NCBI GenBank assembly: GCA_004554665.1
Contig: SFKY01000060.1
Location: 1-15,596, forward strand
Reading direction: 5' to 3'
From: Bacteroidales bacterium
Lineage (GTDB): Bacteria; Bacteroidota; Bacteroidia; Bacteroidales; Bacteroidaceae
DNA: 15,596 nucleotides
This document shows positions 1-5,732 of this stretch, piece by piece. Numbering within the stretch: position 1 is the first letter of the stretch; each line of letters opens with the position of its first letter. The position numbers and the translations under genes are program-made. The notes under the pieces are model-generated. The model searched no databases. It had not been told where the DNA came from and saw nothing but the letters and a program-made list of their open reading frames with translations.

Positions 1-62
1 CTCCATTCGCCCACAGGGCGAGGGAACCAGCTGACACGCCATAGCATACATAATCACAACCC

Positions 63-146
63 AAACGCCACGTTTAGGTGAGCCAAATGCCACGTTTAGA
101 CCCCGTAAACGCCATGATTAGCGAGCTAAAGGTGGCATTTACGGGG
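63..146. repeat. Intergenic repeat array, period 21-22 bp, copy 1
   Basis: Four imperfect units start with AAA at 63, 85, 107 and 128, giving spacings of 22, 22 and 21 bp. The unit core is AAAYGCCACGTTTAG followed by a variable 6-7 bp. The fourth unit carries the core in the opposite orientation (GGTGGCATTTACGGGG). As a result 101-114 and 133-146 form a 14-bp inverted repeat with one mismatch (position 110 against 137). Related units occur at 5632-5701 and 15473-15500. There is no coding gene in 1-217; beyond this array I see nothing else I can name there. The function is unknown. Confidence 0.75.
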
Positions 147-217
147 AAGATTGATATGCCGTGGGATATTTACCATTCTCAACAACAAGCCGAGAAAGTA
201 CAAGAAAGACACAAAAC

Positions 218-258
218 AAAAAAAATAGCCGGCAGAGCATCATAATCTCACGCCGGCC
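218..258 (-). terminator. Intrinsic terminator of the lemA-htpX operon
   Basis: On the minus strand, 22 bp after the protease stop codon, GCCGGC (257-252) pairs with GCCGGC (233-228). The stem is extended inward by GAG/CTC after a small internal loop, and a run of eight T (225-218) follows almost directly. A GC-rich stem plus T-tract is the textbook intrinsic terminator layout. Confidence 0.8.
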
Positions 259-279
259 ATTGCCAAATGCTATTTCTTT

Positions 280-1284
280 TCAGAACTGTTCCAAAATTGC
301 GATACGCTTGGCTGTATCGGGATGGGTGCTGAACAAGGAGTTCATGAACCCCATCACGCCGCTTGCCAAACTCGACGGGTGAATGATAAACAGCTGCGCC
401 ATATCCTCTCGTGACACGCTCCCCAACCCCGGCTGCGCCGAAATCTTGCGTAGAGCCGATGCCAACGCCAATGGATTGCCACACAGTTCGGCACCACCCG
501 CATCAGCCATATACTCGCGTTTGCGAGAGATGGCAAAACGGGTAATCATGGTAAAGAAATAAGCTACCGCACAACAAATGAGCCCAACAAAGAGCACCAC
601 TATCACCGACAGCCCATTGCCTCTCTCATCATCGCTCCGTCTGTTGCCGCCACCCCAAAAGGCCGTATGATACATCATCTGCACCACCATGCTCATAATA
701 GTAGATATAATGCCTACAAAGACGATGCTCGTGATAAGCAGGCGCGTATCGTGGTTGCGGATATGGGTAAGTTCGTGGCCTATCACACCGGCCAACTCGT
801 CATCGTTGAGCACATCCAGTATTCCGGTGGTGACCGTCACCGTATAGCTCCCCTTGTCGATACCGCTGGCAAAAGCATTGAGTTGCGGATCGTCCACCAC
901 ATTAATCTTGGGCATATCCATATTGCATGTCATGCACAGATTCTCCACAATATTATATACCCGGGGATTCTCCCGACGCTCCAGAGGCCGTGCTCCCGTG
1001 GCCATCCTCACCATCGAGGCATTGGAGAAGTAGGCAATGAGGAACCACAGTCCCACACCGCCAACCACCCAAGGCACCGCCGACAGGAAATAGGCGTTGA
1101 CCGTGGCCGCATCGAGCTGGTAGACCATCTCGCCGTACTGGTTATAATACCCGTTTCCGAAATAGTTGAGCAGGGCAAGAAACACCCACACCGTGGCCAG
1201 AATAATGACGGGAAACATGATGAGCAGGACAATGCTCATCATGTTATTGCGCCTAATCTGGGTCAACATTCCTACATACCGCAT
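280..1284 (-). CDS. htpX: M48-family (HtpX-like) membrane zinc metalloprotease
   Basis: This 334-residue protein is predicted to be an integral-membrane zinc endopeptidase of the HtpX type, which degrades damaged or misassembled membrane proteins. The zinc motif is HELTH at residues 170-174 and the third ligand is E257 in REYMAD. The family C-terminal motif FSTHPDTAKRI lies at 318-328. Hydrophobic segments at about 16-40, 64-84, 182-205 and 225-247 place it in the inner membrane. The open frame runs upstream to 1413, but that part overlaps lemA. The ATG at 1284 lies 4 bp past the lemA stop and is preceded by GAGG, so I chose it. An ATG at 1269 is the alternative. Co-transcription with lemA is inferred from the spacing. 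The family is clear; substrates are unknown. Confidence 0.9.
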   Translation of the reverse strand: MRYVGMLTQIRRNNMMSIVLLIMFPVIILATVWVFLALLNYFGNGYYNQYGEMVYQLDAATVNAYFLSAVPWVVGGVGLWFLIAYFSNASMVRMATGARPLERRENPRVYNIVENLCMTCNMDMPKINVVDDPQLNAFASGIDKGSYTVTVTTGILDVLNDDELAGVIGHELTHIRNHDTRLLITSIVFVGIISTIMSMVVQMMYHTAFWGGGNRRSDDERGNGLSVIVVLFVGLICCAVAYFFTMITRFAISRKREYMADAGGAELCGNPLALASALRKISAQPGLGSVSREDMAQLFIIHPSSLASGVMGFMNSLFSTHPDTAKRIAILEQF

Positions 1285-1288
1285 GGCC

Positions 1289-1855
1289 TCAGAACTTGAT
1301 TTCAGGGGCCTTGTCGAGCACGGCACGCTCGGCCTGCGGAACCTCAAACATCGGCTCTTTCTGGAAGCCGAACATCTTGGCGAAGATATTGGACGGGAAA
1401 GACTGTACCGCATTGTTCAACTCGCGTGTAGCCGAATTGAAGAAGCGGCGCACGGCAGCGAGCTTGTTCTCGATGTCGGCCACTTCCTGCTGCAGTTGCA
1501 GGAAATTCTGGTTGGCCTTGAGCTCGGGATAAGCCTCCAGCGACACTTTCAGTCCGGCCAGCGCCCCGGTCAGCGCATTGTCGGCCTGTATCTTCTCATT
1601 GATAGTACGCGCGCCCATCGCTGCAGCACGTGCCTCTGTCACCCGTTGAAACACTTCCTTCTCATGCTCGGCATAACCCTTTACCGTGCCGACAAGCTGC
1701 GGCACCAAGTCGTAGCGCTGCTTGAGCTGCACATCTATGTTAGCGAATGCGTTTTCACGATTGTTTCTCAATCTCACAAGATTGTTGTACAGGCTGATGG
1801 CCCACAACACGAGTAGTACGATAACTACCAGAATGATAATCAATGTCATATTCAT
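1289..1855 (-). CDS. lemA: LemA family protein
   Basis: This 188-residue LemA-family protein has one N-terminal membrane helix (about residues 3-22) followed by a mostly helical domain. The conserved opening of that domain, with RNNRENAFANIDVQLKQR and then YDLVPQLVGTVKGYA, is clearly visible, as is the end of the family (FGFQKEPMFEVP). The length is normal for the family. The biochemical role of LemA is not settled; it is a membrane-anchored helical protein often encoded next to M48 proteases, and that is the arrangement here, with the HtpX-like gene starting 4 bp downstream. A consensus promoter lies about 30 bp upstream. The start at 1855 places the membrane anchor directly at the N terminus. 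Confidence 0.93.
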   Translation of the reverse strand: MNMTLIIILVVIVLLVLWAISLYNNLVRLRNNRENAFANIDVQLKQRYDLVPQLVGTVKGYAEHEKEVFQRVTEARAAAMGARTINEKIQADNALTGALAGLKVSLEAYPELKANQNFLQLQQEVADIENKLAAVRRFFNSATRELNNAVQSFPSNIFAKMFGFQKEPMFEVPQAERAVLDKAPEIKF

Positions 1856-1886
1856 ACAAGTTTAGTCTTTTTATTGATACAGACCT

Positions 1887-1917
1887 CAAAGATAAGGCAA
1901 AAGTTGCCAAATCGCAA
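1887..1917 (-). promoter_or_regulatory. lemA promoter (Bacteroidetes type)
   Basis: Read on the minus strand, TTG (1917-1915) is followed after 20 bp by TATCTTTG (1894-1887), a perfect match to the Bacteroidetes -7 element TAnnTTTG. Transcription would start near 1880, leaving a leader of roughly 25 nt before the lemA ATG. Confidence 0.75.
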
Positions 1918-1969
1918 CGATTTAACCTTATTTCACTACCCGTTGCCCTCACATTTCTCCTCGCAATGC

Positions 1970-2000
1970 TTGCACGGAAGCGCTTTCGTCGCTATATTTG
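1970..2000 (+). promoter_or_regulatory. Promoter of the nitronate monooxygenase-like gene
   Basis: TTG (1970-1972), a 20-bp spacer and TATATTTG (1993-2000) match the Bacteroidetes -33/-7 pattern. The element diverges from the lemA promoter in the same intergenic region. A TTG codon at 1998 could open a longer frame, but it lies inside the -7 box, so translation must start downstream, at 2034. Confidence 0.75.
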
Positions 2001-2033
2001 CATCTGCAAGTATCACCATACATCAGATGTAAC

Positions 2034-2993
2034 ATGTTAAATTCCAATCGTATCAACCAACTTTTCGGAACTGAGTATCCTATCATCGCGGGCGGTATGG
2101 CATGGTGCAGCGGCTGGCGGCTGGCTTCAGCCGTGAGCAATGCCGGCGGCTTGGGGCTCATCGGTGCCGGTTCCATGCACCCCGATGTGTTGAGGACACA
2201 CATCGCCAACTGTAGGGCCGCCACCGACAGACCTTTCGGCGTCAACCTGCCTCTTATGTACCCAGAAGTGGAAAAAGTCATGAACATCCTTGTGGACGAG
2301 CAGGTGCCCATCGTCTTCACCTCTGCCGGAAGCCCAAAGCGCTGGACAGGGTGGCTCAAGAAGCACGGCATCATCGTGGCACATGTAGTGTCGTCATCTG
2401 TTTTTGCCCGTAAGGCCGAGGATGCAGGAGTGGATGCCATCGTAGCCGAAGGTTTTGAGGCCGGCGGGCACAACGGGCGCGAGGAGACCACCACGCTCTG
2501 CCTCGTCCCCGCCGTACGTCGGGCCACCCAGCTCCCGCTCATTGCAGCCGGAGGCATTGCGACAGCCGAGGCCATTGTGGCCATGCAAGCCTTGGGGGCC
2601 GATGGTGTCCAGATTGGCACCCGGTTTGCACTCACTCAGGAGAGTTCGGCCAGCGAGACTTTCAAGCGCCACTGTCTCAGCCTGAAAGAGGGCGACACCC
2701 GCCTGTTGCTGAAGAAGCTCTCGCCTACCCGATTGGCTGCAGGAGGATTCCGCACCGCAGTGGAAGAAGCCGAATCGGCCGGTGCCACCGCCGAGCAACT
2801 GGCCGCGCTATTAGGGCGAGGCCGCGCCAAACGGGGCATTTTTGAAGGAGACTTGGACGAAGGAGAACTCGAAATCGGACAGATAGCCTCGCTCATCGGG
2901 CACAAGGGCATCCAGAGTGTAGCTGATGTCATGCAAGAACTGACCGAAGGTTACGATACCGCCTGCCACAAGTTAGCCAACGAGCGTTGGTAA
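2034..2993 (+). CDS. Nitronate monooxygenase / FabK-type FMN enzyme
   Basis: This 319-residue soluble protein has the FMN-binding TIM-barrel fold of the nitronate monooxygenase and enoyl-ACP reductase II (FabK) superfamily. Visible landmarks are PIIAGGMAW at about 16-24, the GFEAGGHNG loop at 140-148 with the active-site-region histidine H146, and the phosphate-binding strands IAAGGIA (170-176) and GVQIGTRF (191-198). The superfamily either oxidises nitronates or reduces enoyl-ACP in fatty-acid synthesis. Sequence reading alone does not separate the two; the EGxEAGGHxG signature occurs in both. The ATG at 2034 was chosen because the upstream extension overlaps the -7 promoter box. The gene is monocistronic, divergent from lemA and convergent with the PAP2 gene. 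Confidence 0.88.
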   Translation: MLNSNRINQLFGTEYPIIAGGMAWCSGWRLASAVSNAGGLGLIGAGSMHPDVLRTHIANCRAATDRPFGVNLPLMYPEVEKVMNILVDEQVPIVFTSAGSPKRWTGWLKKHGIIVAHVVSSSVFARKAEDAGVDAIVAEGFEAGGHNGREETTTLCLVPAVRRATQLPLIAAGGIATAEAIVAMQALGADGVQIGTRFALTQESSASETFKRHCLSLKEGDTRLLLKKLSPTRLAAGGFRTAVEEAESAGATAEQLAALLGRGRAKRGIFEGDLDEGELEIGQIASLIGHKGIQSVADVMQELTEGYDTACHKLANERW

Positions 2994-3006
2994 CACCTTG
3001 GGCTGA

Positions 3007-3037
3007 ATGAGCCAGCATTGTTCCCTTGCAGGCTCAT
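3007..3037. terminator. Possible bidirectional hairpin between convergent genes
   Basis: ATGAGCC (3007-3013) and GGCTCAT (3031-3037) form a perfect 7-bp stem with a 17-nt loop in the 56-bp gap between two convergent stop codons. The position suits a shared transcript end, but neither side has a T-tract, so an intrinsic terminator is not proven. Confidence 0.35.
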
Positions 3038-3049
3038 CCAGTCCCCGAA

Positions 3050-3658
3050 TCACCACCGCACCGTCACGTACAGCCCATTGGCCGCTACGGCCACGTCCAC
3101 CTGCTTTCGCCGAAACACTCGGCGTGTCACCAGGTATGAGAGTTCGCTGCCAGCTACGCCAATAGCTGCTCCAGCCACCACATCGTACCAGTGGTGACGG
3201 TCGCGCAACACCCTGTCTACCGCCGTAACCGTAGCCACACAATAGCCGCCCACACTCAACCACGGCGACACATGCCCATACTCCTTATGCAGAGCCGTAG
3301 CTCCGGCAAAGGCCAGTGCCGCATGTCCGGAGGGGAACGACCGGCGGTCGCTATGGTCGGGCCGCCACTCCTTAACCGTATGCTTCAGCCCGTACACCAC
3401 AGCGGCTGTGAGCACATAACTCATGCCAGCCCCCACAGCCGTCTCACTCCACCCCTTTCCGTTGTCCACACCTGCAGCCTTCATGGTCAGCAGTACCGCC
3501 ATCGGCACATGTTCCAGCACATCATCCACACCATTGCCATGCTGTTGCTGGGCACAAGCCGGCATGCCGATGCCTATACACAGCACCAGCATCACCCATC
3601 TATACGACAGATGTCGTGTCAGCCCACAGCTGTCACTTTTTATAATCTTTGTCCACAT
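3050..3658 (-). CDS. PAP2-family (acid phosphatase-like) exported or membrane phosphatase
   Basis: This 202-residue protein carries the three-part PAP2 phosphatase signature. Part one is K92-x6-R99-P100. Part two is PSGH at 109-112. Part three is R149-x5-H155-x3-D159, where the usual Ser before the Arg is Asp here. An N-terminal hydrophobic stretch (about 21-36, ending ACAQQQ) looks like a signal peptide, so the active site probably faces the periplasm. Family members remove phosphate from lipid pyrophosphates (undecaprenyl-PP, phosphatidate, lipid A); the substrate here cannot be told. The helices around 81-91, 113-122 and 137-147 are only moderately hydrophobic. It starts 103 bp after the lrgB stop on the same strand. 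I found no consensus promoter in that gap, so read-through from lrgAB or an atypical promoter are both possible. Confidence 0.87.
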   Translation of the reverse strand: MWTKIIKSDSCGLTRHLSYRWVMLVLCIGIGMPACAQQQHGNGVDDVLEHVPMAVLLTMKAAGVDNGKGWSETAVGAGMSYVLTAAVVYGLKHTVKEWRPDHSDRRSFPSGHAALAFAGATALHKEYGHVSPWLSVGGYCVATVTAVDRVLRDRHHWYDVVAGAAIGVAGSELSYLVTRRVFRRKQVDVAVAANGLYVTVRW

Positions 3659-3761
3659 GTTGTATATTTAGTCTTATTGTAGCTTCTCGTCGTAGGGTCA
3701 CGCCACAAAGAGCACCTCGTCCGGGTAGGCTTAGACCGGAAAAGGGCTGCACCCTATATCG

Positions 3762-4466
3762 TCAGAGTCCCAGACGGTACATCATCTCGATGACCGTGGG
3801 AGTAAGCAGGGCTGTGAGGATGCCATTGAGCGTAAGCCCCAGACTGGCATATGCCCCCACAAAACCGTCTTTATCCATTGCTGCCGACGTACCCAGCGCA
3901 TGCGAGGCTGCACCCATCGACAGGCCAAGCGCCATCGGATTGCGCACATGCCCCACGGCAAGCATCTTAAATCCGGCCACGGCACCTATCAGTCCCGTAA
4001 TCACCACGATGGCCGCCGTGAGCGAGGGAATGCCGTCGAGTGCCTGGGTCACCTCCATCGCAATGGGCGTTGTCACCGACTTGCTGGCCAGAGAGATCAC
4101 CACAATGTGGGATGCGCCAAAGATTTTGGCAATGGCCACTACACTCACGATTCCCACCACACAGCCTATCATCTGTGACATGAGGATAGAAACCAGTTGC
4201 TTGCGGATAGACGAGAGTTGTAGATATAGCGGCACACCCAGCGCTACCACGGCAGGCTTGAGCCAGAACTCGATGAGCTGCGCGCTCTCGTGATAGATGT
4301 CATAGGGAATATCGAAAAACAGCAGAAAACCGATAATCACGGCAATGGCTATCAGAATGGGGTTGAGCAGCACCCAACCCACACGCCGCTGAAGCGCCTT
4401 GGCCGCAAAAAACACGCCAAAGGTAAGCGCCAGCAAGAAATATTCATTGGTCAGTATCGCCTCCAT
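3762..4466 (-). CDS. lrgB: LrgB/CidB family membrane protein
   Basis: This 234-residue polytopic inner-membrane protein belongs to the LrgB/CidB family, the larger partner of the LrgA holin-like protein. LrgAB modulates murein hydrolase activity and programmed lysis in Gram-positives; related proteins take part in pyruvate or glycolate transport. Conserved segments are KPAVVALGVPLY (70-81), SKSVTTPIA (128-136) and GLSMGAASHALGTS (181-194). The stop of lrgA and the ATG of this gene share a base (TGATG). AAGGAG lies 8 nt before that ATG, one of the few strong ribosome sites in the window, and it fixes the start at 4466. A GTG one codon upstream (4469) is also in frame. Translational coupling to lrgA is expected. 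Confidence 0.93.
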   Translation of the reverse strand: MEAILTNEYFLLALTFGVFFAAKALQRRVGWVLLNPILIAIAVIIGFLLFFDIPYDIYHESAQLIEFWLKPAVVALGVPLYLQLSSIRKQLVSILMSQMIGCVVGIVSVVAIAKIFGASHIVVISLASKSVTTPIAMEVTQALDGIPSLTAAIVVITGLIGAVAGFKMLAVGHVRNPMALGLSMGAASHALGTSAAMDKDGFVGAYASLGLTLNGILTALLTPTVIEMMYRLGL

Positions 4467-4846
4467 CACTCTTTCTCCTTGTGTTTGTGCAACTTGTCCA
4501 CCACTTTACGCTCTCCCTTGCTTACCACCTGATGGGTATGCCCCGTCACCAACAGCACCAGAATGGTGCTCAGCACCGTGGCTGCCACGATGGGAACTAT
4601 CTCAGCTCTGATAAGGTCGAAGTAGAGCATCAGGGCCACACCTGGCGGCACAAAGAAAAAACCGAGATTGGCTATCAGGAAATCGGTGAGTCCTCTCACC
4701 CATTCCAACTTGACGATACGCAACTGCAACAGGAGTGTAAGCAGCAGCATACCAATGATACTGGCCGGCAATTTCAGTCCCGTGACCATTACCACGAGCT
4801 CACCCAATGCCAGGCATCCGAAAAGTATAAAGCATTGTCTTACCAT
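4466..4846 (-). CDS. lrgA: LrgA/CidA family holin-like membrane protein
   Basis: This 126-residue protein has four likely membrane helices (about 5-22, 28-42, 56-76, 83-101). The family core LGFFFVPPGVALM lies at 61-73, and a short charged, His/Lys-rich tail ends in KHKEKE. It is the holin-like partner of LrgB and precedes it, as in known lrgAB operons. Length and motifs are normal for the family. A Bacteroidetes promoter lies about 40 bp upstream, and a pair of 12-bp direct repeats sits just beyond the promoter's -33 element, suggesting control by an activator. The physiological role in Gram-negative Bacteroidales is not established; a part in cell-wall turnover or small-acid transport is inference. 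Confidence 0.93.
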   Translation of the reverse strand: MVRQCFILFGCLALGELVVMVTGLKLPASIIGMLLLTLLLQLRIVKLEWVRGLTDFLIANLGFFFVPPGVALMLYFDLIRAEIVPIVAATVLSTILVLLVTGHTHQVVSKGERKVVDKLHKHKEKE

Positions 4847-4886
4847 AGTCTACTATCCCTATACGGATCTCGCTGTCCGCATGGTG

Positions 4887-4916
4887 CAAAGATACGAATA
4901 ATCGCCGACAGCCAAA
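4887..4916 (-). promoter_or_regulatory. lrgAB promoter
   Basis: On the minus strand TTTG (4916-4913) is followed after 18 bp by TATCTTTG (4894-4887). The -7 element is a perfect TAnnTTTG and identical to that of lemA. The predicted start near 4881 leaves a leader of about 35 nt. Confidence 0.72.
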
Positions 4917-4948
4917 GCATCCGACCCCATTTTTTGGCATCCGACCCC
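4917..4948 (-). promoter_or_regulatory. Twin direct repeats upstream of the lrgAB -33 element
   Basis: GCATCCGACCCC occurs at 4917-4928 and 4937-4948 without a mismatch, at a 20-bp period. On the lrgAB strand it reads GGGGTCGGATGC twice. The inner copy directly abuts the -33 TTTG. Identical repeats on one face of the helix at that position are what an activator binding as a tandem dimer would use. The regulator is not encoded in this window. Confidence 0.55.
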
Positions 4949-5085
4949 TTCTTTATGACCCATATCATGCAGTGACTGAATAGCATAAGGCCAGCTCGCC
5001 ACCCCTATTTACTAAAACATGGCGCCAAATAGGAATATACAGCCGACCGAATCAGTAGCTATCAAGCACCCATCCTTTTGTTGAT

Positions 5086-5139
5086 TATAGAAGATAAAAG
5101 TCATAAAAATTCGGATTTTATCTTCTATAAAAGATAAAA
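5086..5139. repeat. Inverted repeat with AGAAGATAAAA arms plus a third copy
   Basis: The 14 bases at 5086-5099 (TATAGAAGATAAAA) are the exact reverse complement of 5116-5129, separated by 16 nt. A third, direct copy (ATAAAAGATAAAA, one mismatch) follows and ends at 5139. It could be a hairpin in RNA or a multi-site operator. No gene start is nearby: lrgA begins about 240 bp to the left, pointing away. Confidence 0.6.
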
Positions 5140-5309
5140 CGCCGTATTTCCAACATGTATAAGTATTAAAGATATAGCTTTCCCACTATGCCGCCGGCTA
5201 TCCGGGCAGATTCAGACGGCATCATTCATCTACATCTCAGACGATTCTTGCTTCATGGGTTGGAGTAACAAGCGATAACTGCACGAATGTCATGCAAGCA
5301 TTCGGCCAG

Positions 5310-5350
5310 CGGACAAAAGCAAACCTGTGCTATCAGGTAGCTTTTGTCTG
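5310..5350. repeat. Two-step hairpin
   Basis: Bases 5310-5320 pair with 5340-5350 (11 bp, one G-T). After an AA/A bulge, ACCTG (5323-5327) pairs with CAGGT (5334-5338) around a 6-nt loop. The result is a 16-bp stem without a T-tract, just left of the large palindrome. It may be part of a structured RNA or the edge of a small mobile element; nothing identifies it. Confidence 0.5.
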
Positions 5351-5365
5351 TTGCCTGCATAACCA

Positions 5366-5539
5366 TTTTAACCCAAATCGGCCATTAGACTATTATGCGC
5401 AAACAAACTCTCTTTTTGTCATATGCCTTTTCGTTTTTCGGTTACAATGGAACCCCATTGCGCCCTCAAAACGTAGAGACATCTGTTCAAAAACAAGAGT
5501 TGTTATCATCATAACGCTAATGACCGATTGGGGTTTAAC
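5366..5539. repeat. 174-bp imperfect palindrome (MITE-like or structured RNA)
   Basis: The outer arms 5366-5388 and 5517-5539 are complementary at 19 of 23 positions. The centre is CAATGG-AACC-CCATTG (5445-5460). Both the ends and the centre share the same symmetry axis, and the intervening arms show patchy complementarity (AACTCT, TTTTTG, ATG, CGTTTT), so the whole 174 bp can fold on itself. It carries no coding frame I trust. The shape resembles a non-autonomous inverted-repeat element, but I do not recognise the end sequence from a named family and see no obvious target-site duplication. Confidence 0.55.
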
Positions 5540-5631
5540 TATTCAACAAATCACAGTCGTTTATCTTCGCTGGACCCACTGTGTTCATGATACATTAGTT
5601 TTAACGAAGCTGTAGGAAAGCCCCATTACAC

Positions 5632-5701
5632 TTACGGAGCCAAACATGGCATTTAGGGGTCGTAAATGCCATGTTTAGCTCCGTAAAGGTGGCGTTTAGG
5701 A
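5632..5701. repeat. Intergenic repeat array, copy 2, with long hairpin
   Basis: Units starting with AAA at 5642, 5664 and 5685 repeat the array seen at 63-146, with spacings of 22 and 21 bp. The first two are in opposite orientation, so 5632-5655 and 5663-5686 form a 24-bp stem with one mismatch (5641 against 5677) around a 7-nt loop. It lies about 50 bp past the prolyl isomerase stop. No T-tract follows on either strand. It may protect or end the cyd-operon transcript, or it may be only a repetitive element. Confidence 0.75.
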
Positions 5702-5715
5702 TGGGGGAAGATGGT

Positions 5716-5731
5716 GGCGCCCGCGCGCGCC
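5716..5731 (-). terminator. GC-rich hairpin right after the prolyl isomerase stop
   Basis: GGCGC (5716-5720) and GCGCC (5727-5731) form a 5-bp GC stem 2 bp downstream of the stop codon, within an alternating CG run. There is no T-tract, so termination is only a possibility. The larger 5632-5686 hairpin may act with it. Confidence 0.25.
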
Positions 5732-5732
5732 G

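Larger units (their letters stand above)
4949..5631. other. Long non-coding region with hairpins
   Basis: No convincing protein gene lies between the lrgAB control region and the repeat array after the prolyl isomerase gene. The one sizeable frame (5292-5615, plus) has an unnatural Cys/His-rich composition and crosses two inverted repeats, so I do not call it. The region is more AT-rich than its neighbours. It holds several inverted repeats, listed separately (5086-5139, 5310-5350, 5366-5539). A smaller nested one has ATGCCG (5188-5193) facing CGGCAT (5217-5222) with CCGG-CTAT-CCGG inside. No tRNA, riboswitch or transposase remnant was recognised. Confidence 0.6.

Noticed and set aside
1..81. 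Frame open at the left edge on both strands
   Set aside because: Too short to judge. The plus frame stops at 79-81 and the minus frame would start near 49; neither shows a known C or N terminus.
63..146. CRISPR-like reading of the 22-bp repeats
   Set aside because: Units are contiguous, with only 6-7 bp between cores, vary in sequence and orientation, and no cas genes are nearby.
667..1299. 210-codon plus-strand frame opposite the M48 protease
   Set aside because: His/Ile-rich shadow of the protease gene; the zinc motif and helices on the other strand are decisive.
3680..3761. Terminator after lrgB
   Set aside because: Only a 4-bp AGGG/CCCT stem followed by TTT was seen, too weak to call.
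3659..3761. Promoter for the PAP2 gene
   Set aside because: The closest sequence, GCTCTTTG, lacks the TA of the -7 element and has no spaced TTG.
3762..4469. GTG at 4469 as lrgB start
   Set aside because: The adjacent ATG at 4466 has AAGGAG at the ideal 8-nt distance and shares a base with the lrgA stop.
5292..5615. 107-codon frame in the non-coding region
   Set aside because: Its composition is unnatural, it runs through the hairpin at 5310-5350 and the palindrome, has no ribosome site, and shows no recognisable motif.
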